From NCBI GenBank assembly GCA_018715825.1, contig DVKU01000213.1, positions 1-5,167 of the forward strand: a DNA stretch of 5,167 nt. The letters are read 5' to 3'. The position numbers and the translations under genes were made by a program. This document shows, one piece after another, positions 1-4,328 of the stretch. Numbering within the stretch: position 1 is the first letter of the stretch; every line of letters begins with the position of its first letter. Origin of the DNA: Candidatus Avacholeplasma faecigallinarum (GTDB lineage Bacteria; Bacillota_I; Bacilli_A; Acholeplasmatales; Anaeroplasmataceae). The notes beneath the pieces were generated by a model. The model saw nothing but the letters and a program-made list of their open reading frames with translations, was not told the DNA's origin and did not search any database.

Positions 1-25
1 TAATTGAAAACAATACATATTTTTC

Positions 26-50
26 AAAAAAAATAAGATATTAAAAAAAA
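26..50 (+). promoter_or_regulatory. Paired A-tracts upstream of infC promoter (candidate UP element)
   Basis: Two runs of eight A residues (26-33 and 43-50) lie just upstream of the -35 box. With transcription starting near 89 they fall at about -63 to -56 and -46 to -39, close to where the alpha-subunit C-terminal domain contacts UP elements. This would suit a strongly expressed ribosomal-protein operon. The run placement is seen; the function is inferred. No coding sequence or other signal is visible in positions 1-25. Confidence 0.45.
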
Positions 51-53
51 CTA

Positions 54-82
54 TTGACATTATAATTTTTAAAGAGTATAAT
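54..82 (+). promoter_or_regulatory. Sigma-A promoter of the infC-rpmI-rplT operon
   Basis: A perfect -35 TTGACA (54-59) and perfect -10 TATAAT (77-82) are separated by the optimal 17 nt, predicting a start at about 88-90. The -10 box overlaps the ATG at 81-83, so that ATG cannot be part of the transcript. The infC start must therefore lie further downstream. Confidence 0.9.
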
Positions 83-88
83 GAAAAA

Positions 89-227
89 GGTTAAAATAAA
101 TATGTGGAAAGAAGAAACGCCCGTTTCTCGCCTGATTGATGAAGTTGGTAGGCAAAAAGTCACAGTTACTGTTAATATGATTATGTTAGGGGCGTTTGTG
201 TCCCTTTTATTTTTTCAAAATTTTTAT
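89..227 (+). promoter_or_regulatory. Structured 5' leader of infC operon, probable L20 leader (autoregulatory attenuator)
   Basis: About 140 nt of non-coding leader separate the promoter from the infC ribosome binding site. A long-range helix can form between 115-122 (AAACGCCC) and 190-197 (GGGCGTTT), all Watson-Crick. It encloses two smaller hairpins: GCCT 130-133 with AGGC 150-153, and ACAG 162-165 with CTGT 169-172. A local hairpin 114-118/123-127 (GAAAC/GTTTC) competes with the 5' arm of the long helix, and a U-rich run follows the 3' arm. In Bacillus subtilis the L20 protein binds the infC leader, which mimics its 23S rRNA site, and causes premature termination. Same operon, same position and alternative folds support the same role here, but I could not align it to the family consensus. 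Confidence 0.6.
188..215 (+). terminator. Candidate leader attenuator terminator
   Basis: AGGGG (188-192) can pair with TCCCT (201-205), including one G-U pair, around an 8-nt loop. The T-rich run 205-215 follows, interrupted only by A209. The local stem is weak; it may instead act together with the long-range helix 115-122/190-197. It lies before the infC Shine-Dalgarno sequence, as expected for transcription attenuation. Confidence 0.4.
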
Positions 228-242
228 GGAGGTGGAAGTATT
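228..242 (+). promoter_or_regulatory. Shine-Dalgarno and AUU start of infC
   Basis: GGAGGT (228-233) lies 6 nt before ATT (240-242), in frame with the IF3 domain. The ATG at 226-228 overlapping this site is in a different frame. The next in-frame ATG (300-302) has no such site and would cut into the conserved N-terminal segment. This site therefore decides the start. Confidence 0.85.
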
Positions 243-767
243 AATAAGCAGAAGAAGGGTGCAGAAGAATTTGTTAATGATTCTATACGCTGCAAGGAAA
301 TGCTAGTTATTACCGATGCTGGAGAAAAACTTGGAGTTTTATCTAGAACAAAAGCTTTACAAGAGGCGGAAAATCGTGGACTTGATTTGGTTTTAGTTTC
401 ACCTGAAACAAATCCGCCAGTAGCAAAGATGATGGATTATTCTCGTTTCCGCTTTGAACAACAAAAAAAGCTTAAAGAAATGAAGAAAAAACAAAAGGTG
501 ATAGTTGTGCAAGAAATTCAACTTTCACCAACAATCGAAAAGCATGATTTTGAAACAAAGGCTCGTAAGGCTAAAACTATTCTTGAAAAGGGTAACAAAG
601 TAAAAGTATCATTAAGATTTTATGGAAGAATGATTGCCCATCAAGACTTAGGAAAAGAAGTTGTCGATCGTTTTGTTGAAAGTCTTGCTGATGTATCTAC
701 AATTGAAAGTCCTATAAAGATGGACGGTAGGACATTATTTGCAATAATTGCGCCAAAAAAAGATTAG
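240..767 (+). CDS. infC: Translation initiation factor IF-3 (rare AUU start)
   Basis: IF3 binds the 30S subunit, prevents premature joining of 50S and proofreads the initiator tRNA-start codon match. From the ATT start the protein has 175 residues, the normal family length. The N-terminal domain begins with FVNDSIR (11-17). The family signature is at about 64-77 (MMDYSRFRFEQQKK), followed by the lysine-rich linker helix (about 76-86). The C-terminal domain ends with the conserved GRMIAHQDLGKEVVDRF stretch. The upstream ATG (81) is excluded because it sits in the -10 box; the hydrophobic stretch it would encode is translated leader RNA. AUU starts on infC are established in Escherichia coli, where poor initiation at AUU lets IF3 limit its own synthesis. 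Here the gene would be under two controls, leader attenuation by L20 and AUU-based feedback. It stops with TAG 16 nt before rpmI. Confidence 0.95.
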   Translation: MNKQKKGAEEFVNDSIRCKEMLVITDAGEKLGVLSRTKALQEAENRGLDLVLVSPETNPPVAKMMDYSRFRFEQQKKLKEMKKKQKVIVVQEIQLSPTIEKHDFETKARKAKTILEKGNKVKVSLRFYGRMIAHQDLGKEVVDRFVESLADVSTIESPIKMDGRTLFAIIAPKKD

Positions 768-783
768 TAAGGAGTGTAGTATT

Positions 784-984
784 ATGCCAAAACAAAAAAC
801 ACATAGTGGTTTAAAGAAAAGAGTAAAAATCACAGGTACAGGAAAAATTGTACGCGGTCATGCTTATACAGGACATTTAAAGACTAATAAGTCACATAAA
901 CAAAATAAGCATTTATCAAAATCTGCATTAGTTCATTCAACTGATGAAAAGCGTATTAAACAATTAGTTTCAAATTTAAAGTAA
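784..984 (+). CDS. rpmI: 50S ribosomal protein L35 (bL35)
   Basis: Small, very basic protein of the large ribosomal subunit. The 66-residue product begins MPKQKTHSGLKKR and contains the L35 pattern of lysine/arginine-rich N-terminus, GTGKI (18-22) and a histidine-rich middle (GHLKTNKSHKQNKHL). Length matches the family (about 64-66). The start at 784 is chosen because AAGGAGTG (769-776) lies just upstream and because the family begins MPK. An upstream in-frame ATG at 748 would lie inside infC, have no ribosome binding site and add 12 unrelated residues. It is the second gene of the infC-rpmI-rplT operon, 16 nt after infC and 20 nt before rplT, and probably shares the L20-dependent control of the leader. 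Confidence 0.95.
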   Translation: MPKQKTHSGLKKRVKITGTGKIVRGHAYTGHLKTNKSHKQNKHLSKSALVHSTDEKRIKQLVSNLK

Positions 985-1004
985 TTTATAGGAGGTAAAG
1001 AATT

Positions 1005-1427
1005 ATGCCAAGAGTTAAAGGTGGATATACAACTAGAAGAAGACGTAAGGCCGTTTTAAAATTAGCTAAAGGTTATTATGGTTCTAAACATACATTATAC
1101 AAGACTGCTCATGAGCAAGTAATGCGTTCTTTAGCATATGCTTATCGTGATAGAAAGGCTAAAAAGAGAGATTTTAGAAAGTTATGGATTCAACGTATTA
1201 ACGCTGCATGCCAATTAAATGGTTTAAAATATTCTCGTTTTATTAATGGCTTAGCTAATGCTGATATTGCTATTAATAGAAAGATGTTAGCTGAAATGGC
1301 AGTAAATGATGCTCAAGGATTTGCAAAGCTTTGTGATTTAGCAAAGAAAGCACTAGAAAATCCTAAAGCTAAAAATGTTGAAAATACAATTTTCTTAAAG
1401 CCAGCTCCAAAAGCAAAAGCTAATTAA
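1005..1427 (+). CDS. rplT: 50S ribosomal protein L20 (bL20) with C-terminal extension
   Basis: L20 is a primary 23S rRNA-binding protein needed for early 50S assembly, and in Firmicutes is also the repressor of its own operon. The sequence begins [15 protein letters not shown] and has the basic N-terminal helix (1-60). A compact C-terminal domain follows, with [12 protein letters not shown] (72-83) and a characteristic [10 protein letters not shown] segment (90-99). GGAGGT (991-996) lies 8 nt before the ATG. The protein has 140 residues against the usual 117-119. The core ends near residue 117, and the remaining 23 residues are a tail rich in lysine, alanine and proline that ends APKAKAN. There is no sign of a frameshift, so the tail appears genuine. 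The gene is followed 6 nt later by a strong terminator, making it the last gene of the operon. Confidence 0.96.
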   Translation: MPRVKGGYTTRRRRKAVLKLAKGYYGSKHTLYKTAHEQVMRSLAYAYRDRKAKKRDFRKLWIQRINAACQLNGLKYSRFINGLANADIAINRKMLAEMAVNDAQGFAKLCDLAKKALENPKAKNVENTIFLKPAPKAKAN

Positions 1428-1433
1428 TTTTAT

Positions 1434-1471
1434 AGCCTCAAGCAATTTGATTGTTTGAGGCTTTGTTTTTT
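1434..1471 (+). terminator. Intrinsic terminator of infC-rpmI-rplT operon
   Basis: AGCCTCAAGCAA (1434-1445) pairs over 12 bp (one G-U) with TTGTTTGAGGCT (1451-1462) around a 5-nt TTTGA loop. A T-rich run follows (TTT, G, then six T to 1471). Textbook Rho-independent terminator starting 6 nt after the rplT stop. Confidence 0.95.
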
Positions 1472-1511
1472 GTTAAAAAGATTATTAATTAATAATTTAA
1501 TTTCTTTTTTA

Positions 1512-1540
1512 TTGGATTTTTTTAATTTCTATGTTATAGT
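1512..1540 (+). promoter_or_regulatory. Promoter of small membrane-protein gene
   Basis: TTGGAT (1512-1517) and TATAGT (1535-1540) are separated by 17 nt, each a near match to sigma-A consensus. The predicted start is about 1547, giving a 5' UTR of roughly 45 nt. It follows directly after the rplT terminator, so the downstream gene is a separate unit. Confidence 0.65.
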
Positions 1541-1555
1541 AATTTTATAGAAATT
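1524..1555 (+). repeat. Perfect 9-bp inverted repeat around the -10 box (candidate operator)
   Basis: AATTTCTAT (1524-1532) and ATAGAAATT (1547-1555) are exact inverse copies separated by 14 nt, and the -10 TATAGT sits between them. A dimeric repressor bound here would cover the -10 box and transcription start. The sequence is AT-rich, so a chance repeat cannot be excluded; no cognate regulator is encoded in the window. Confidence 0.45.
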
Positions 1556-1563
1556 GTTTAAAA

Positions 1564-1594
1564 GGAGAAAGTATTTTATACTATAGAAAATATG
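1564..1594 (+). promoter_or_regulatory. Distant Shine-Dalgarno with intervening hairpin
   Basis: The only Shine-Dalgarno-like site, GGAG (1564-1567) within AAAAGGAG, is 24 nt before the ATG at 1592, too far for a normal site. Between them AGTAT (1570-1574) and ATACT (1578-1582) can form a 5-bp hairpin with a 3-nt loop. Folding it out would reduce the effective spacing to about 11 nt. The hairpin is weak and its role is inferred. Confidence 0.35.
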
Positions 1595-1891
1595 GATAAG
1601 AAAAGCATAATAATAATGAAAATTATCATTACAATAATGGTATTAATTTCACTTGTAACAATAGGTATTTACATAGTTGAAGCCTATGTTTTAAATTCAG
1701 TATCATATTTTACTCAACATTTTACTATGTTTATTTGTTTATTTTGTGTTGGTATAATTGCCTTAATGTTACCAAATGTAAATCAAAAAAAGCTTTCTGG
1801 TGATAATAAGGGTGATTCTCTTATGCTAGTAGTAGGTGTCTTATTGATATTGTGTTCTTTTGTTTCAATTATTATTAGTTACGTACAATAA
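1592..1891 (+). CDS. Small three-helix membrane protein, function unknown
   Basis: I do not recognise this 99-residue protein. It has three hydrophobic segments at about residues 11-29, 43-60 and 76-97. A short basic N-terminus (MDKK) and a polar loop at 61-75 with three lysines separate them. By the positive-inside rule the N-terminus and the second loop face the cytoplasm and the C-terminus faces outside. There is no signal-peptide cleavage motif, catalytic motif or cysteine pair that points to a function. It is probably a monocistronic gene: a terminator precedes its promoter, and the next unit starts with its own promoter one base after its TAA stop. The start is uncertain because the ribosome binding site is distant; ATG 1616 (residue 9) is an alternative that would keep all three helices. 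Low-complexity AT-rich coding is typical of the neighbourhood, so transfer is not indicated. Confidence 0.7.
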   Translation: MDKKSIIIMKIIITIMVLISLVTIGIYIVEAYVLNSVSYFTQHFTMFICLFCVGIIALMLPNVNQKKLSGDNKGDSLMLVVGVLLILCSFVSIIISYVQ

Positions 1892-1920
1892 TTGAAATAT
1901 GTTTGCAAATATGCTATAAT
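1892..1920 (+). promoter_or_regulatory. Extended -10 promoter of the ncRNA gene
   Basis: TTGAAA (1892-1897), a 17-nt spacer and TATAAT (1915-1920) preceded by the TGN extension (TG 1912-1913) predict a start near 1927. The -35 box begins one base after the upstream TAA stop. No terminator separates the two units, so some read-through from the upstream gene is possible. Confidence 0.85.
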
Positions 1921-1926
1921 AAACCT

Positions 1927-2108
1927 GCTAGGAAGATGGCCGTGGAGCTCAAAATATATTATAAGGAAGCTGAGAGATTATATGTGCTGGATGCTCTTAA
2001 CTGAGAACCCTAATTATAACTAAAAAGAGGCTTCCATCGTTGAAGGACTTAGTTCTTCACGACCTTCCTAGTTATAACTTTAAGTGGATGAAAATCCACT
2101 TTTATTTT
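1927..2108 (+). ncRNA. ssrS: Structured non-coding RNA, probable 6S RNA
   Basis: The transcript predicted from the promoter at 1892-1920 and the terminator at 2082-2108 is about 180 nt, has no plausible gene and folds into a rod. Its ends pair perfectly: CTAGGAAG (1928-1935) with CTTCCTAG (2064-2071). After a small internal loop comes a second helix, CGTGGAG (1941-1947) with CTTCACG (2055-2061). Then comes a large bubble of 17 nt (1948-1964) against 19 nt (2036-2054). The terminal arm begins with GGAAGC (1965-1970)/GCTTCC (2030-2035) and continues as an irregular stem. The 3' side of the bubble can form its own hairpin, TGAAGGAC (2041-2048)/GTTCTTCA (2052-2059), competing with the second helix. 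Closing stem, central bubble with a 3'-side hairpin, and terminal arm are the hallmarks of 6S RNA. That RNA mimics an open promoter and sequesters sigma-A RNA polymerase. The closed rod (about 145 nt) is shorter than usual, and identity rests on architecture only. A cis-acting leader for the downstream helicase is the main alternative. Confidence 0.6.
2082..2108 (+). terminator. Intrinsic terminator of the ncRNA gene
   Basis: AAGTGGAT (2082-2089) and ATCCACTT (2094-2101) form a perfect 8-bp stem capped by a GAAA tetraloop (GNRA type). A T-rich run follows (2100-2108, one A), and more T residues lie at 2111-2115. It lies 10 nt after the end-to-end closing helix of the RNA and before the helicase promoter's -10 box. 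Confidence 0.9.
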
Positions 2109-2135
2109 GCTTTTTATGTATTTTTTTGTTATAAT
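2107..2135 (+). promoter_or_regulatory. Promoter of helicase-rsmD operon
   Basis: TTGCTT (2107-2112) and a perfect TATAAT (2130-2135) are 17 nt apart, predicting a start near 2142 and a 5' UTR of about 20 nt. The -35 box overlaps the T-tract of the ncRNA terminator. The ATG at 2136 directly follows the -10 box and is upstream of the predicted transcript start, so it is not used. Confidence 0.7.
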
Positions 2136-2162
2136 ATGGTAGTTGAATTGGAGAAGATATTG

Positions 2163-3791
2163 ATGGAAAATTTTAATGAATTAAACATATCAAAAGAGAT
2201 TTTAGATGCTCTTTTAAAAATAGATATAACAACACCTACCCCTATTCAAAAGGAAGCTATACCTTTATTGTTAAATGGTGATGATGTAATAGGCCAAGCT
2301 CAAACAGGTACTGGTAAAACCTTTGCCTATTCTATACCTTTAATTGAAAATTTGGACTATTCTAAGAATATTATTCAGGCTTTAGTTTTATGTCATACAA
2401 GAGAGTTGTCTTCACAGGTTGCTAAGGAAATAAAAAAGTTAGCCAAGAATTTAAAAAAGATAAAGATTGCGACGATATATGGTGGAGAATCATATGATAG
2501 GCAGGCTAAAGCTTTAAGTAATAATCCTCAAATTATAATTGGTACTCCTGGTAGAATTATCGATCAAATGAATCGTAATAATATTGATTTTTCTAACATT
2601 AAGGTTTTAGTTTTAGATGAGGCTGATGAGATGCTAAAAATGGGCTTTCAGGATGATTTAGAAACAATTTTAAAAACAATGCCTAATTCTAGACAAACTG
2701 CCTTGTTTTCAGCGACTATGCCACCATTTATTAAAAATATTTCTAAGCATTATATGAATAATCCTAAAATGGTTAAAATTGAAAATAAAACATTGACTGT
2801 AGATACAATTGACCAACAGGTCTATTATGTAAAAAAAGAGCAAAAAAAGGATTTACTTGTAAGACTATTAGATTATTTTGAGTTTAAAAGTGTCATGATT
2901 TTTACTAATACAAAAGCTATGGTAGATGAGTTAGTTTTATTTTTACAATCTCAAGGTTATTCTGCAGATGGATTACATGGTGATTTAAAACAAGCATCTA
3001 GGGATAGGGTCATGCAATCATTTAGGACAGCTGGAATACAAATTTTAATAGCTACTGATGTGGCAGCTAGAGGAATTGATATAGATGGTATTGAGGCTAT
3101 TTTTAATTATGATATTCCTAACGAAAATGAAATTTATGTCCATAGAATTGGTCGAACAGGTCGAAAGGGTAGTTCTGGATGTGCAATAACTTTTGCAACT
3201 ACAAGATCTAAAAATAGAATTAATGAGCTAGAAGCCTATACGAAACAAAAAATAACAGTATGTAAAATCCCTACTAGTGATGATATTTATAAAAATCAAC
3301 AAAAAAAGTTGTATTTGAATATTGTAAGTAGTATAGAGAATAATGCTGATAATCATAAATATGATGCATTAATCTCCAAATTGTCAAGAAATAATTCAAA
3401 TCCTATTCCTTTATTAGTTGGTCTTTTAAGTATTATTGATAAAAAAGTAGAAAGACAGTATGTAGAAATTACTGACATGTCTTTAAAGCAAAGTAAAACT
3501 AGTAAAAAAACAAAGACTACTGCAACTGTTAAAAAGTCAAGTAAAAAGATGTCTTATATAGAGATAAACATCGGTGAAATTGATAAAATTCGTCCTAATC
3601 AGTTAGTAGTGTTTTTACATGATGAATTAAAAATTCATCGTGAGCATTTTGGTAAGATAATTATAAAAAAGAAATATACTTTTTTTGAATTAAATTCAGA
3701 TGCTGTGAAATATTTAAAAGATTTACCTAAGAAAAAATTTAATGGCCGTAGCTTAAATTATCGAATAATAGATCAATTACCTAGGAGTTAA
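2163..3791 (+). CDS. DEAD-box ATP-dependent RNA helicase with DbpA-type RNA-binding domain
   Basis: This protein uses ATP to unwind or remodel short RNA duplexes and probably acts in ribosome assembly or mRNA turnover. The 542-residue product shows all core motifs: Q motif (F4, PIQ 27-29), motif I AQTGTGKT (46-53), Ia HTREL (78-82), GG (107-108) and TPGR (128-131). It also has DEAD (152-155), SAT (183-185), IFTNTK (246-251), ATDVAARGID (297-306) and HRIGRTGR (327-334). A helical region (about 375-435) and a Lys/Ser/Thr-rich linker (442-462) lead to residues 464-537. These match the DbpA/CsdA C-terminal RNA-binding fold (INIGEIDKIRPNQLV). Start: ATG 2163 lies 9 nt after GGAG (2150-2153); the adjacent in-frame TTG 2160 is possible. 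An upstream in-frame TTG at 2040 lies inside the ncRNA and is rejected. Whether it corresponds to DeaD/CsdA, CshA or DbpA/YxiN cannot be settled by eye, so no symbol is given. It is the first gene of an operon with rsmD. Confidence 0.95.
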   Translation: MENFNELNISKEILDALLKIDITTPTPIQKEAIPLLLNGDDVIGQAQTGTGKTFAYSIPLIENLDYSKNIIQALVLCHTRELSSQVAKEIKKLAKNLKKIKIATIYGGESYDRQAKALSNNPQIIIGTPGRIIDQMNRNNIDFSNIKVLVLDEADEMLKMGFQDDLETILKTMPNSRQTALFSATMPPFIKNISKHYMNNPKMVKIENKTLTVDTIDQQVYYVKKEQKKDLLVRLLDYFEFKSVMIFTNTKAMVDELVLFLQSQGYSADGLHGDLKQASRDRVMQSFRTAGIQILIATDVAARGIDIDGIEAIFNYDIPNENEIYVHRIGRTGRKGSSGCAITFATTRSKNRINELEAYTKQKITVCKIPTSDDIYKNQQKKLYLNIVSSIENNADNHKYDALISKLSRNNSNPIPLLVGLLSIIDKKVERQYVEITDMSLKQSKTSKKTKTTATVKKSSKKMSYIEINIGEIDKIRPNQLVVFLHDELKIHREHFGKIIIKKKYTFFELNSDAVKYLKDLPKKKFNGRSLNYRIIDQLPRS

Positions 3792-3793
3792 AG

Positions 3794-4327
3794 ATGAGAA
3801 TAGTTGGAGGAAAATTTCGCCATAGAAATATTTTAATGACCAATTTAGAAACCACACGAGAAACACAGGATAAGGTTAGAGAGGCTATATATAATATGAT
3901 AGGACCTTATTTTGATGGTGGGATATGTCTTGATCTTTTTGTAGGAAGTGGAGCAATGGGAATTGAAGCATTTTCTCGCTGGATAGAAGAAATTCATTTG
4001 AATGATTTAAATGCTAAGGCTTTAGATATATGTAGAATTAATTGTAAAAGCTTAAATATAAGCGAAGTACAATTCTTTAATATGGATTATAAAGACTTTA
4101 TTAAAAATTGTTCGTATAAATACGACCTTATAATTTTAGATCCTCCATATAAGCTTAATAATATTACTGAAATTCTATCAGAGATTTTATTGCTTATAAA
4201 GATTGGAGGTATAGTTGTATTTGAAATGGCTAAAGACAGCAAATATCCTAGTGAACTTGATAGTCTTAAATTAATAAAAGATAAAGTTTATGGTATTAAA
4301 AGAGTTGTAATATATAGGAGGTATTAA
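3794..4327 (+). CDS. rsmD: 16S rRNA (guanine(966)-N(2))-methyltransferase RsmD
   Basis: RsmD methylates G966 of 16S rRNA (E. coli numbering) in the assembled small-subunit head, using S-adenosylmethionine. The 177-residue protein is of family length. It begins with the family hallmark MRIVGGKFR and then a DKVREAIYNMI helix (26-36). The SAM-binding loop is LDLFVGSGAMGIEA (46-59), an acidic residue D71 ends the second strand, and the catalytic N6/N2-type motif DPPY is at 116-119. In many relatives the segment before the helix reads RPTTD; here it is RETQD (22-26), a mild variation. The start follows AGGAG (3783-3787) with 6-nt spacing, and that site lies inside the end of the helicase gene. The gap to the helicase is 2 nt, so the two are almost certainly co-transcribed and may be translationally coupled. 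Pairing with an RNA helicase fits a shared role in ribosome maturation. Confidence 0.95.
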   Translation: MRIVGGKFRHRNILMTNLETTRETQDKVREAIYNMIGPYFDGGICLDLFVGSGAMGIEAFSRWIEEIHLNDLNAKALDICRINCKSLNISEVQFFNMDYKDFIKNCSYKYDLIILDPPYKLNNITEILSEILLLIKIGGIVVFEMAKDSKYPSELDSLKLIKDKVYGIKRVVIYRRY

Positions 4328-4328
4328 T

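Noticed and set aside
81..239. N-terminal extension of IF3 from ATG 81, with a hydrophobic stretch that looks like a membrane segment
   Set aside because: The ATG lies in the -10 box of a consensus promoter, so it is upstream of the transcript. The residues are unlike IF3 and come from translating the structured leader. ATT 240 with GGAGGT gives the family length.
748..783. Upstream ATG for rpmI, overlapping infC
   Set aside because: No ribosome binding site and 12 extra residues unlike L35. ATG 784 has AAGGAG upstream and the conserved MPKQKTHSG start.
1901..1910. Imperfect palindrome around TTTGCAAA in the ncRNA promoter spacer as an operator
   Set aside because: Only the central 8 bp are perfect and the flanks are interrupted; too short and AT-rich to distinguish from chance.
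1968..2012. TPP riboswitch, suggested by CTGAGA and ACCC segments
   Set aside because: The order and spacing of the conserved TPP segments are wrong, the second conserved core (CCTGAT and GATAATGCCA) is absent, and no thiamine gene follows.
1927..2108. T-box, SAM, M-box, RNase P or tmRNA identity for the structured RNA
   Set aside because: None of the conserved sequence blocks of these RNAs (for example the T-box GGTGG element, the SAM core or the RNase P GAGGAAAGTCC block) could be found, and end-to-end pairing with a central bubble fits 6S better.
2040..2162. Helicase start at TTG 2040, or at ATG 2136
   Set aside because: TTG 2040 lies inside the structured RNA and its terminator, and the encoded residues are not part of any DEAD-box protein. 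ATG 2136 directly follows the -10 box, before the predicted transcript start. ATG 2163 has a proper Shine-Dalgarno sequence.
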